From NCBI GenBank assembly GCA_964628055.1, contig CAZVNL010000001.1, positions 115,222 through 179,221 of the forward strand: a DNA stretch of 64,000 nucleotides. Reading direction: 5' to 3'. Shown piece by piece: positions 45,676 to 54,346 of the stretch (positions are counted from its first letter, which is position 1; each line of letters starts with the position of its first letter). A program made the translations under genes and the position numbers. Source of the DNA: CAZBEL01 sp964628055. GTDB taxonomy: Bacteria > Fidelibacterota > Marinisomatia > Marinisomatales > TCS56. The notes beneath the pieces were generated by a model that saw only the letters and a list, made by a program, of their open reading frames with translations, was not told the DNA's origin and made no database searches.

Positions 45676-47166
45676 ACTGCTCTCCTCCGGAGGAGGGGTC
45701 GTCGGTTGGACTTCCTCAGGTGTCTGAGGTTGAGTTTCTTCCGGAAGTGGTGCTGGGGTAGCCTCGATTGGTTCCTCTTTTTCGGTGGCTTTCCGGCTCT
45801 TGAAGCTGGTGATGGTTAGTTGGGCGGAGAGGTTTAACCCCTGCATGGTGTGTATCCAAATCCCGTTCCGGAAGGCAAAACCAAAATCAAAGATTAAAGG
45901 TCCTTTATGCACCCCCAGCCCCATGGATAATTCCTTGAAATCGGCCCCACCCCAGGCGAATCCAACCCGCAAAGGAATGCTGGGGAACTTCTGATATTCC
46001 AACCCAATGGCCCAACGCCAGCCGGAATGGGCGAATAAACGATCCTCAAACCCGGTCCATAAGTCCGAACTTATTAAAATGTCGTTGGTCTTTTTAGAAA
46101 TACCCACCCGGAAGATGGCCGGGTAATTCAATTTGAAAATACGGGGCTTCCCGTTTTTCGTAGTATCATACACAACCTGTTCTTCGGTGGAGTTTCGGTA
46201 GAATATGTCACCGGATAGGTTCTGAGCGTTAAGGGAGTCAATGCGGTAAATATAGCGGATGGCCATACTATCGTTAAGGACTTTTCCACCCCAGGTAAAA
46301 TGAAAAAGGTCATCATCTGTGCCGTAGATATTATCGCTCCCGTCTAAAATATCTTTCATTAAACTGGGCTTATTCCAGGTAATAGACCCAAGGGCATTAA
46401 TGATGGAAAAACCTACACGCCAACCTTTTATTCTCCGGGTGGTAAACCCGACGTCCAATCCGAGACCACTGCCACCAATCCCCTGCCGCAGAAAGTAAAC
46501 ACCATCACCATACACCACTTCGTCACCGGAATACAAAGTTGCTCGGCTGGAATCGGGATCGATCCCTAAATAAAACAATCCCTGGAGATACTTGATGGTC
46601 AGCCCCCAGGCAAACTGGTCATAGGGTACCGCAAAAGAGAAACCGTATTCGGTGACACCTAACACTTCGTATCCGAGGGTCATATCCAATTCAGGATGCT
46701 TGGCATTCCCCTCCAATAGAAATTGCAATATCCCTAAGGGGAAGCGATAATTACTGAGATAAACCAGGTTAGAAGTAAAAGCCATATTCCCCGAAGCATA
46801 ATTGATAACGGGCAGTGGAAGATGAAAGTCCTGGAAGAAGGTCAATCCACCGCTGTTCTCGAATTTCTGCAATAATAGGCGTACATCATTGGCCCATAAG
46901 GTATCCCCGCTTATGGCATTTAGATTGGCCATGGAGAGGTAGTTTCCCACGAATCCAAAATCAAACCCAACCAATTGCATCATGAAGGGTTTATCTTGTT
47001 GAAAGGCTAACAGAGCAGGATTATATCCTACCGCAAAGATACCGTCAGCAATGGTGGTATAAGCCCCAGCCAGGGACACTGCCCGGGGATCACGTTTGGT
47101 CTGCCCTTGCAGGAGAACCAGGGAGCCAGCCATTAAAATAACCAGCGACAATCTTTTTAAGTTCAC
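45652..47166 (-). CDS. PorV/FadL-like outer-membrane beta-barrel protein
   Basis: A 504-residue exported protein with a signal peptide (about 1-22, cleavage near LLQGQ) followed by DPRAVSLAGAYTTIADGIFAVGYNPALLA, the N-terminal motif of FadL/PorV/DUF5723-type barrels (quoted in parts: SLAGAYTTIADG, GYNPALLA). The body has many alternating beta strands rich in Gly, Phe, Trp and Tyr. A Pro/Glu-rich tail (about 455-504) follows the barrel and could reach into the periplasm. It overlaps the large lipoprotein gene by four bases, so the two are likely a functional pair; substrate unknown. Confidence 0.78.
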   Translation of the reverse strand: MNLKRLSLVILMAGSLVLLQGQTKRDPRAVSLAGAYTTIADGIFAVGYNPALLAFQQDKPFMMQLVGFDFGFVGNYLSMANLNAISGDTLWANDVRLLLQKFENSGGLTFFQDFHLPLPVINYASGNMAFTSNLVYLSNYRFPLGILQFLLEGNAKHPELDMTLGYEVLGVTEYGFSFAVPYDQFAWGLTIKYLQGLFYLGIDPDSSRATLYSGDEVVYGDGVYFLRQGIGGSGLGLDVGFTTRRIKGWRVGFSIINALGSITWNKPSLMKDILDGSDNIYGTDDDLFHFTWGGKVLNDSMAIRYIYRIDSLNAQNLSGDIFYRNSTEEQVVYDTTKNGKPRIFKLNYPAIFRVGISKKTNDILISSDLWTGFEDRLFAHSGWRWAIGLEYQKFPSIPLRVGFAWGGADFKELSMGLGVHKGPLIFDFGFAFRNGIWIHTMQGLNLSAQLTITSFKSRKATEKEEPIEATPAPLPEETQPQTPEEVQPTTPPPEESSSLPGEEQ

Positions 47167-50156
47167 CGTTGGGGTCGTCCTCTTTTTTTGTCACGCAACC
47201 AGGTTGAGCCGGAAGATAGGCGACCCGATTGGCGACCGCCACTGGTAAGGGAAAAATACCAACCGCTAATGTCCTCAACATCGGAATTGGAATCTGAAAT
47301 ACGAAGGCGCACACTATCGGGATTCAGTAAAATCGTGTTAATTCCCGAGGTGACAATGGGGGTCCATAAAAATGAGTCCACATTGGTATACTGAGTAACA
47401 ACCTCGATCCAGTCACCCTCGGCGGGATCAGCCCCTGTGGCGATGTGCAAGTCCACCCTGGAAATTGTTCCGAATGTTTTCCAGCGAATCACGTGTTCTT
47501 CACTAACCTTCAGAGTTTCACCCCCATTGGGGTAGAGGATGACAATCTCATCGGGAGAAGTTTCCAGCATACCCGTGCTGCTGATCCGGAAGATCAGGGA
47601 AGACCGGATATCGATATAGTCGGTGACGGATAGGTACACTGGCTGCCGGGCGGTCATATCAGCATTCCAGGGAGAACCGTTCAAGTGGAAGCGAGGTGCG
47701 GTGTAATGTTCCCCGTAATCGGTAATGAGGAATATCCGATTGGTATCGATGACACTGCTGTAACTGGTGATGCCCGGTTCAGCAACGGCGCCGGGGTAGC
47801 CTACCGTTGTCGTATCACCGTAAAGTGAAAGGGGATCCGGTAATAAAACTTTTACTAACGTATCCACGTAGGAGATCACCGTATCAACCACCGCCCCGGC
47901 ACGGTGCTTGACTAAATAAACAACACCATCAATACAGTCGCTGTAGTCATTCATCACCTGGAAAATGTACAAGTTATTCAATCGTAAGGATCCTACCTGG
48001 AGGCTATCCAGGGCCGGGTTCAGAGCCACACAGTTGGTAACTACGTAGAGGCTGTCAGTGGGATCCCAACCCCGTTGGACCACCATGGAATCACGAAACA
48101 CCCGCAACATCTCCGAGGTGGTGTCCAGGGGGAAAAAGGTATTATTGGAGAGTAGAATCGCGATCTCCCCCCCCACCGGAATATGATTCGTCACCGTGGT
48201 GATCAATTCCGCCCGGTAGAGAGAACTGCGAATGGTATTCCGCGTGTCATAGTTCATTTCTTGAAGGGGAGTCTCGTTCACCGAAATGAAGGTCATGGGT
48301 TCCATGATCACCTCGAAAGGGGCCACCATGCGGTATTTAAATTTTATGAACCCTTCCGTTGTGATGGTCCCTCTTCCGGTAATACCAGCCTGAGCATTGA
48401 CGAACAAATTCACCGGGTTGGCCGAAAGAAGATCTACAATGGTTTGCTCGCCAGCACCCGTAAGAACGGAATCGGACGGTAAGGAATCGGTAGGCAAAGC
48501 ATAATAGTAGGTCTTGGTCCCTTCACGGCTGAGCTGAATCAACGTTTTTGCCGAGTCGTAGTCCGCAATGCCGCTGGTATCGATAGAACTGAGCACTCGC
48601 ACCCGCACTGTGTCAGCCATTTGGGTTACCCCCACCATCTCGATATCCAGTTGTACTGGCAGACGAATAGTGTTCATTATTTCAAACTCGATGCGAACGT
48701 CGCTGAAGGCCATGCCTTCAAATCCCTGGGGCATTCCCTCAATGGTCTGTTGCGAGGAGGGGAAGGTAGTGATGATGAGCGCATCCAACGTCTCAAACTC
48801 CAGGGTGTTCACGGAAATGGACATGGACAAAGTTCCCAGATCAGAGCCGTCCAGAGGAATAAATGCCTGACCGGCATGGATAACGGGATTCACATCGATG
48901 ACCATTTCCGTTAGGGCGCTGTCGGGGCTGATGGGATTGGCAAATTTATAGCCGTCAATATCGAATGTGTTATTCACAACACCAACAGTGGGATTGAGAA
49001 CCGTGTCGATCTTCACCGAATCCTGACCATCAGCAGAGACAAAATTCCGGAAGTTCATATAAAATCCCAGATCGAAGGGAAAGGTACTCTGAAGATTCAA
49101 AACTTTGATTTTATTCTTCAGGAAGGAGTTGGAGACGGTAAAGGTCCCCTGGTAAATCTTCACGCCCGAGGAATCGCCTTCTTCCATAAAACGCAGGGGA
49201 GGTAAACTGACCGGCAGAGGTGTTTCGGCGAGTTGAACCACCGCCGTGTCAAAACCGGTTATGGTGAAGCCAATTCGCAAGTTTATTTGCACCGAATCAC
49301 CGGCGGGAATGGTGACGCTGGCCGCTGTGGTTTGGGCTACTTTTAGGGCCAGAGAGATCCGGATAGCCTCCAACAGAGTGCTGTCCCCCAGGGAAGTAGC
49401 AGCAATGTAGGATTCATTCGTCGCTACCGTATTTTGTACATGCCGTGCTAAGGTGTCAGGATTAGATACCGTGCCAGTAGAGAAGTAAATCTTTACGTTG
49501 GTAATGTCGGTGGGGAGACCATTGTTCTTCACGGTGGTTTGAAAGGCGCTACTATCACCCGTCACATCAGTCTTGATGATAAAACCTTCTACCGAGGTAA
49601 CAAAGTCCGGCAGTTGGCTGGCATCTACAGGAAGGGGAACCTCGATGTCCTGCATTTCAGCGGGGATAACAAAGGCGCGGGCGATGGGGTTCCAGATCGT
49701 GCTATCTACGACGCGATCACTATTATCCGGGAAGTGGACAATCCCCGTGGTAGTAAGTAAGCTGTCTCCCAAGGGAATAGTGAAATTAAGGGCAGTATCC
49801 ACCCGCACCGTGGATAGGTCGGTGGATTGTACCGTTTCGGTTATACCAGTATCAACGTTGACCTTAACCGTCAGGTAATTGGGATCAATGGCCCGGGGTG
49901 GCAGGGTATCTTCAAAGACCAGTTGCATCCCCTGTTTCCCATGAGGAAATATGAGGCTACTGTCCACCATTTCCCCCAGGCCGTACCGCTGTTGTACCAG
50001 GGGGAACTTGATATCCACAAACCAGGTGGGCATTTTGAAATCGGCAGGACTCTGGAAATCACACGCACCAGTGAAGAATAGCATACCCCCCACGGAAAGT
50101 ACGGTGATCCACTTCCAGAGGTAGGAAATGTCGAGCCTCGGATTATTTTTCTGCAT
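47163..50156 (-). CDS. Giant lipoprotein with beta-rich repeats and C-terminal Kre9/KNH-like domain
   Basis: A 997-residue surface or periplasmic protein I cannot name. A signal peptide with a lipobox ends at C32 (FFTGAC). The body is rich in Thr, Ser, Val and Asp with many beta-type stretches and no catalytic motif. The last about 110 residues (VILYPNGGETLKVSEEHVIRW..., quoted as LYPNGGETL and HVIRWK) match the Kre9/KNH Ig-like domain often found at the C-terminus of exported FCB-group proteins. No Por-type sorting signal is obvious; the end is basic (KKRGRPQR). The ATG overlap with the downstream barrel gene suggests a shared complex. Confidence 0.75.
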   Translation of the reverse strand: MQKNNPRLDISYLWKWITVLSVGGMLFFTGACDFQSPADFKMPTWFVDIKFPLVQQRYGLGEMVDSSLIFPHGKQGMQLVFEDTLPPRAIDPNYLTVKVNVDTGITETVQSTDLSTVRVDTALNFTIPLGDSLLTTTGIVHFPDNSDRVVDSTIWNPIARAFVIPAEMQDIEVPLPVDASQLPDFVTSVEGFIIKTDVTGDSSAFQTTVKNNGLPTDITNVKIYFSTGTVSNPDTLARHVQNTVATNESYIAATSLGDSTLLEAIRISLALKVAQTTAASVTIPAGDSVQINLRIGFTITGFDTAVVQLAETPLPVSLPPLRFMEEGDSSGVKIYQGTFTVSNSFLKNKIKVLNLQSTFPFDLGFYMNFRNFVSADGQDSVKIDTVLNPTVGVVNNTFDIDGYKFANPISPDSALTEMVIDVNPVIHAGQAFIPLDGSDLGTLSMSISVNTLEFETLDALIITTFPSSQQTIEGMPQGFEGMAFSDVRIEFEIMNTIRLPVQLDIEMVGVTQMADTVRVRVLSSIDTSGIADYDSAKTLIQLSREGTKTYYYALPTDSLPSDSVLTGAGEQTIVDLLSANPVNLFVNAQAGITGRGTITTEGFIKFKYRMVAPFEVIMEPMTFISVNETPLQEMNYDTRNTIRSSLYRAELITTVTNHIPVGGEIAILLSNNTFFPLDTTSEMLRVFRDSMVVQRGWDPTDSLYVVTNCVALNPALDSLQVGSLRLNNLYIFQVMNDYSDCIDGVVYLVKHRAGAVVDTVISYVDTLVKVLLPDPLSLYGDTTTVGYPGAVAEPGITSYSSVIDTNRIFLITDYGEHYTAPRFHLNGSPWNADMTARQPVYLSVTDYIDIRSSLIFRISSTGMLETSPDEIVILYPNGGETLKVSEEHVIRWKTFGTISRVDLHIATGADPAEGDWIEVVTQYTNVDSFLWTPIVTSGINTILLNPDSVRLRISDSNSDVEDISGWYFSLTSGGRQSGRLSSGSTWLRDKKRGRPQR

Positions 50157-50294
50157 ACAAAGGGGACTGAAACGCCGGAAATTGAGGTGATTTAGGCAGC
50201 AATTCCAATAAAAATTCCTGCACTATCATAGGAAAACCAGCCCCCTTAACAGTTATAAATCAAAGAATAATAAACGCAAAATAGGGGTTTGAGC

Positions 50295-51731
50295 TTAATA
50301 GCGATAGTGTTTCGACTTGAAGGGTCCTTCCCGCGAAATACCCATATAAGCCTCCTGTGCAGGTGTCAGTTCGGTAAGTTGGACACCTAATTTTTTTAGA
50401 TGAAGTCGGGCGACCTCTTCGTCCAATTTCTTGGGTAAACGATATACGCCTACCGCGGGTCGTTCTTCGGCCAGGGCAATTTGGGCCAATACCTGGTTGG
50501 AGAAGGAAGCCGACATCACAAAACTGGGGTGACCAGTAGCACAACCTAAATTCACCAGACGTCCTTCAGCTAAGATATAAATTTGATGTCCGTCTGGGAA
50601 CGTATAGCGATCCACCTGGGGTTTGATATTTTCTTTAACGACCCCTTCTGCATGGTTCAGAGCTGCCATCTGGATTTCATTATCGAAGTGACCGATATTG
50701 CAGACGATGGCCTGGTCTTTCATTTTGGACATATGCTCGAGAGTGATGATATCTCGATTACCAGTTGCGGTCACATAAATATCGGCGATGGTGAGTGCCT
50801 GTTCCAGGGTAACTACATCAAACCCCTCCATCACAGCCTGCAGGGCGCAGATGGGATCCACTTCGGTGATGAGCACCCGAGCCCCAAAACCACGCATGGA
50901 CTGGCTGCATCCCTTCCCTACATCACCATAACCACATATGACCACCACTTTCCCGGCAATCATCACGTCCATGGCCCGTTTTATCCCGTCGGCCAGGGAC
51001 TCCCGGTTCCCATAAATGTTGTCAAATTTTGATTTGGTCACGGAATCGTTCACATTATAGGCCGCAACCAAAAGGGTTCCCTCCTGGGAGCGCTGTTCCA
51101 AACGGTGGACCCCGGTCGTGGTCTCCTCGGACACCCCGATTAACCGATCCACAACCTTATGCCAGTGATGAGAATCCTGGGCAAGTACTTTCCGCAACAA
51201 CGTGTCAATGACCAGTTCTTCTCCTGTGGCTTTACTTTCAGGGATATTACCGGTGCGGGCGTAAGTTTCTTCCAATTCATAACCTTGGTGGACTAACAGG
51301 GTAGCATCCCCACCGTCATCGACGATTAAGTCCGGCCCTTGCCCACCAGGGAACGTCAACGCCTGGAGGGTACACCACCAATATTCCTCTAAGGATTCCC
51401 CCTTCCAGGCAAAGACCGGTGTACCGGATTGGGCAATGGCGGCGGCGGCATGGTCCTGCGTTGAAAAAATGTTGCAACTGGCCCAGCGAACCTCCGCCCC
51501 GAGAATTTTCAGTGTCTCAATGAGCACTGCCGTTTCTACTGTCATGTGCAAAGAGCCGGTGATCCGTTTGCCCGTAAGGGGCTTACTTTGACCGTACTTT
51601 TCCCTAATGGCTAACAGTCCAGGCATCTCCTTCTCGGCAACGTTAATGGCTCGTTGTCCGGCTTCCGCTAATTGAATATCACGCACTTTATAAGGTAAAT
51701 CTTCAATTATTATCTGTTTCTTAGCGTTCAT
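50295..51731 (-). CDS. ahcY: Adenosylhomocysteinase
   Basis: A 478-residue NAD-dependent hydrolase that splits S-adenosylhomocysteine to adenosine and homocysteine. Motifs: the N-terminal GSLHMTVETAVL, CNIFSTQDHAAAA, NVNDSVTKSKFDN, the NAD loop VVICGYGDVGKGC, and the C-terminal KSKHYRY with the conserved Lys and Tyr. ATG 51731 overlaps the metK stop (ATGA); the frame opens 63 bases further upstream. Together with metK it runs the SAM cycle. Confidence 0.97.
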   Translation of the reverse strand: MNAKKQIIIEDLPYKVRDIQLAEAGQRAINVAEKEMPGLLAIREKYGQSKPLTGKRITGSLHMTVETAVLIETLKILGAEVRWASCNIFSTQDHAAAAIAQSGTPVFAWKGESLEEYWWCTLQALTFPGGQGPDLIVDDGGDATLLVHQGYELEETYARTGNIPESKATGEELVIDTLLRKVLAQDSHHWHKVVDRLIGVSEETTTGVHRLEQRSQEGTLLVAAYNVNDSVTKSKFDNIYGNRESLADGIKRAMDVMIAGKVVVICGYGDVGKGCSQSMRGFGARVLITEVDPICALQAVMEGFDVVTLEQALTIADIYVTATGNRDIITLEHMSKMKDQAIVCNIGHFDNEIQMAALNHAEGVVKENIKPQVDRYTFPDGHQIYILAEGRLVNLGCATGHPSFVMSASFSNQVLAQIALAEERPAVGVYRLPKKLDEEVARLHLKKLGVQLTELTPAQEAYMGISREGPFKSKHYRY

Positions 51732-52924
51732 TCGGTTTCCGTGACCTTTCTTATTTCGGCTTGCAATGTATCCACCATATCCACCTTTTCCCAAGTAAAT
51801 GTTTCCTCTTCACGACCGAAGTGTCCATAAGCAGCGGTGAGGCGATAACGGGGAGCTTTTAGCTGCAGGTGGTTAATGATATCCCTGGGTTTCAGGGGGA
51901 AAACGTGCCGGGCTATGTTCGTCAGGGTGGCGTCAGACACGGAACCAGTCCCAAAAGTACGCACATAAAACGACATGGGTTCGGCCACTCCAATACTGTA
52001 GGAAAGTTGGACTTCACATTTCTCCGCAATCCCGGCGGCGACAATATTCTTAGCGATGTAACGAGCCATGTAAGTACCGGAACGATCTACCTTGGAAGGA
52101 TCTTTCCCAGAGAAAGCACCCCCTCCATGGGGAGCGTAACCTCCATACGTGTCCACGATGATCTTGCGGCCCGTTAGACCCGTATCTGCCGCTGGTCCCC
52201 CCTCCACAAAACGACCGGTTCCATTCACGATAAACGCGTTGTTGTAGGGATACCCGGCCTGTTCCAGAACCGGTTTAATCACATGGTTAATAACTTCCTG
52301 TTCTACGAAAGCGTGTTCCGTAGCTTCATCCTGAAAACGATCCAGCATGTCTTCGTGTTGAGTGGCAATGACCACTTTCTCAACGGCAACGGGTTTCTCG
52401 TCGTTGTAGACCACTGTCACCTGGGATTTTCCATCAGGCCGTAGCCAGGGGAGGATTTTATCCTTGCGTACGTTAGCCAACCGTTCCGTAAGACGGTGCG
52501 CTAATTGGATGGGTAGGGGCATATACTCGGGTGTTTCCCGGCAGGCAAATCCAAACATGAGACCCTGATCACCAGCTCCCTGCTCCCTCCCTTCCGATTC
52601 TTCGACCCCCTGGGCAATCTCCTCACTTTGGGAATGGATTCCGGAGATGACCTGCACCTCGTTTGCATCCATGCCACTGGCCATATCATGATAACCAATT
52701 TCCTGGAGCGTCTCCTTCACAATCCGTTCCACTTCCACAAATCCCCTTGTCTTCACTTCTCCCGTCACGACCACCAAACCCTTCGTCACCAAAGTTTCGC
52801 AAGCGACGTGAGACTCGGGATCCTGACGTAATAAGTCATCGAGCATTGCATCAGAAATGGCATCACAAACTTTATCGGGATGACCTTCGGTGACCGACTC
52901 GGAAGTGAATAAATAACGTTCCAT
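51728..52924 (-). CDS. metK: S-adenosylmethionine synthetase
   Basis: A 398-residue enzyme making SAM from methionine and ATP. It has the N-terminal SVTEGHPDKVCDAISDA, the GDQGLMFG loop (GAGDQGLMFGFA), and GGGAFSGKDPSKVDRS of the P-loop-like region. The order metK-ahcY is a common SAM-cycle pair. A 173-bp leader with a long inverted repeat lies upstream. Confidence 0.97.
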   Translation of the reverse strand: MERYLFTSESVTEGHPDKVCDAISDAMLDDLLRQDPESHVACETLVTKGLVVVTGEVKTRGFVEVERIVKETLQEIGYHDMASGMDANEVQVISGIHSQSEEIAQGVEESEGREQGAGDQGLMFGFACRETPEYMPLPIQLAHRLTERLANVRKDKILPWLRPDGKSQVTVVYNDEKPVAVEKVVIATQHEDMLDRFQDEATEHAFVEQEVINHVIKPVLEQAGYPYNNAFIVNGTGRFVEGGPAADTGLTGRKIIVDTYGGYAPHGGGAFSGKDPSKVDRSGTYMARYIAKNIVAAGIAEKCEVQLSYSIGVAEPMSFYVRTFGTGSVSDATLTNIARHVFPLKPRDIINHLQLKAPRYRLTAAYGHFGREEETFTWEKVDMVDTLQAEIRKVTETE

Positions 52925-52991
52925 TACGACTCCGTTAATGAATTTAAATTATTGGGAAGATAATTTACCTTTATCGGTGAACGCGAATCAA

Positions 52992-53038
52992 TCCAGGAAA
53001 TGCCCTGGGGAGGTTTTTTGCAAGGATAGTTTCCTGGA
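52992..53038 (-). promoter_or_regulatory. Structured leader candidate upstream of metK
   Basis: TCCAGGAAA (52992-53000) and TTTCCTGGA (53030-53038) form a perfect nine-pair stem enclosing 29 bases in the metK leader. I do not see the SAM-I (S-box) or other SAM-riboswitch core, so regulation by SAM is only a possibility raised by the position. Confidence 0.35.
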
Positions 53039-53097
53039 AAAGAGAATCTTAACGAACGCCAGGGGGAAATATCCACCGTATGAATAGACGGATCCTG

Positions 53098-54012
53098 TTA
53101 ACACCACTGACTACCATCACGGCTGACAATTTTGCCTTCGATTTTCTGGTCAATTAAAATTGAGTCTTTCAAAACGATACTATCTGTAATAATACAATTC
53201 TGAATGTCACACTGATTCATGATGGTCACATAAGGACCGATGGTGGAATCCTTCAACTGGCACCCTGGCGCTACATACACGGGTTCGTTGAAAACCACTC
53301 CCTGAAAAGCCTCATGGTCAGGTTTCAGCAATTGACGGTTGGTTTCTAAAAAGGTTTCCGGTACTCCCACGTCGTACCACGTATCAATAATCACCGCCCT
53401 AAAAGGCTCACCGGCCAAAACCATCAACTCCATTGCATCCGTGACCTGGTATTCCCCTTTGGTGCGCAGGTCTCTTTCCATGAGGTGTTCGATGGCCGCT
53501 TTCAGCTTCTTTTGACTGGTAAAATAATATAAACCGGTAATAGCCAAGTTTGAAGGAGGGTTCGCCACCTTTTCGTGAAAACGGACAATTCGATCATTGT
53601 CTAATTCCACGATCCCAAAACGTGAAGGATCCTCCACCGCTCCCACAGCGATCTGACTAACCTCCGAATGGATCATAAATGTTAAGTCAATGTGAAAAAT
53701 GGTGTCCCCTAACTGGACCAAAACCGGAGTGTCCTCTTCCGTCAACCCTTGTAATATGGCGTGTCCCAGACCCATTTTCTCTGCTTGAACAACGAAGTTG
53801 AAACGTCCAGTGTAGGATTGCATGTGGTCCACGACCTGTTGCCCCAGGTGTCCGATTACGAAAGTTATTTCTTCGATTCCAGCGGCCAGGATGGGGGGTA
53901 CAATATGGTCGATTACAGGTTTCCCCGCCACGGGTAACAGGGTCTTTTGATAGTAGTTCGTATGGGGTAACAGGCGTGTTCCCAAACCCGCTACCGGAAT
54001 CAGGGCTTTCAT
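53098..54012 (-). CDS. Sugar-1-phosphate nucleotidyltransferase (RmlA-long-like)
   Basis: A 304-residue nucleotidyltransferase: N-terminal Rossmann-like domain with the GLGTRLLPHT nucleotide loop (about 9-18), LLPVAGKPVIDH, and metal/substrate motifs VQLGDT and GEYQVTDAM, then a short left-handed beta-helix (about 240-300). It makes NDP-sugars; long-form glucose-1-P thymidylyltransferases are the closest type, but base and sugar cannot be fixed from sequence. The upstream manB product would supply a substrate. The gap before metK is 173 bp. Confidence 0.85.
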   Translation of the reverse strand: MKALIPVAGLGTRLLPHTNYYQKTLLPVAGKPVIDHIVPPILAAGIEEITFVIGHLGQQVVDHMQSYTGRFNFVVQAEKMGLGHAILQGLTEEDTPVLVQLGDTIFHIDLTFMIHSEVSQIAVGAVEDPSRFGIVELDNDRIVRFHEKVANPPSNLAITGLYYFTSQKKLKAAIEHLMERDLRTKGEYQVTDAMELMVLAGEPFRAVIIDTWYDVGVPETFLETNRQLLKPDHEAFQGVVFNEPVYVAPGCQLKDSTIGPYVTIMNQCDIQNCIITDSIVLKDSILIDQKIEGKIVSRDGSQWC

Positions 54013-54028
54013 CTTTTATTAATGGACG

Positions 54029-54316
54029 TTAAAACGGCACGCGTTTCTTTTTGAGCCTGGTCAATCGGGCAACCATCTTGTCCACAGCGCGATCAATAGA
54101 CTTGGTCACATTATCGGTAGATTCCTTTACATTCAACTTGCGCTGGGGAATAGAGAGATTCAACTCGGCAATAAATTGAGTTTTTTCATGGTGCAAAATA
54201 ATCTGACATTGGGTTATTCGGTCATGCACTTTGGTCAACCGCTGAAGTTCTTTTTCGGCGTAGGTCCGGAGGTTCTCCGGAGCTCGAAAATGACGCGCGG
54301 TAAATTCAATGACCAT
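54029..54316 (-). CDS. hpf: Ribosome hibernation-promoting factor (short HPF/YfiA)
   Basis: A 95-residue protein of the short HPF class: EFTARHFRAPENLRTYAEKELQ at the N-terminus (quoted as EFTARHFRAPEN), then AELNLSIPQRKLNVKES and DRAVDKMVARLTRLKKK. It binds the 30S subunit at the decoding centre during stasis. It lacks the C-terminal domain of long HPF. The ribosome-binding site (AAAGGAAG) is good. Confidence 0.93.
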   Translation of the reverse strand: MVIEFTARHFRAPENLRTYAEKELQRLTKVHDRITQCQIILHHEKTQFIAELNLSIPQRKLNVKESTDNVTKSIDRAVDKMVARLTRLKKKRVPF

Positions 54317-54346
54317 GAAACTTCCTTTCTATTTACAGATTTGGGG

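Noticed and set aside
52925..53097. SAM riboswitch in the metK leader
   Set aside because: The conserved S-box, SAM-II and SAM-III cores are not visible; only a generic stem is seen, reported at low confidence.
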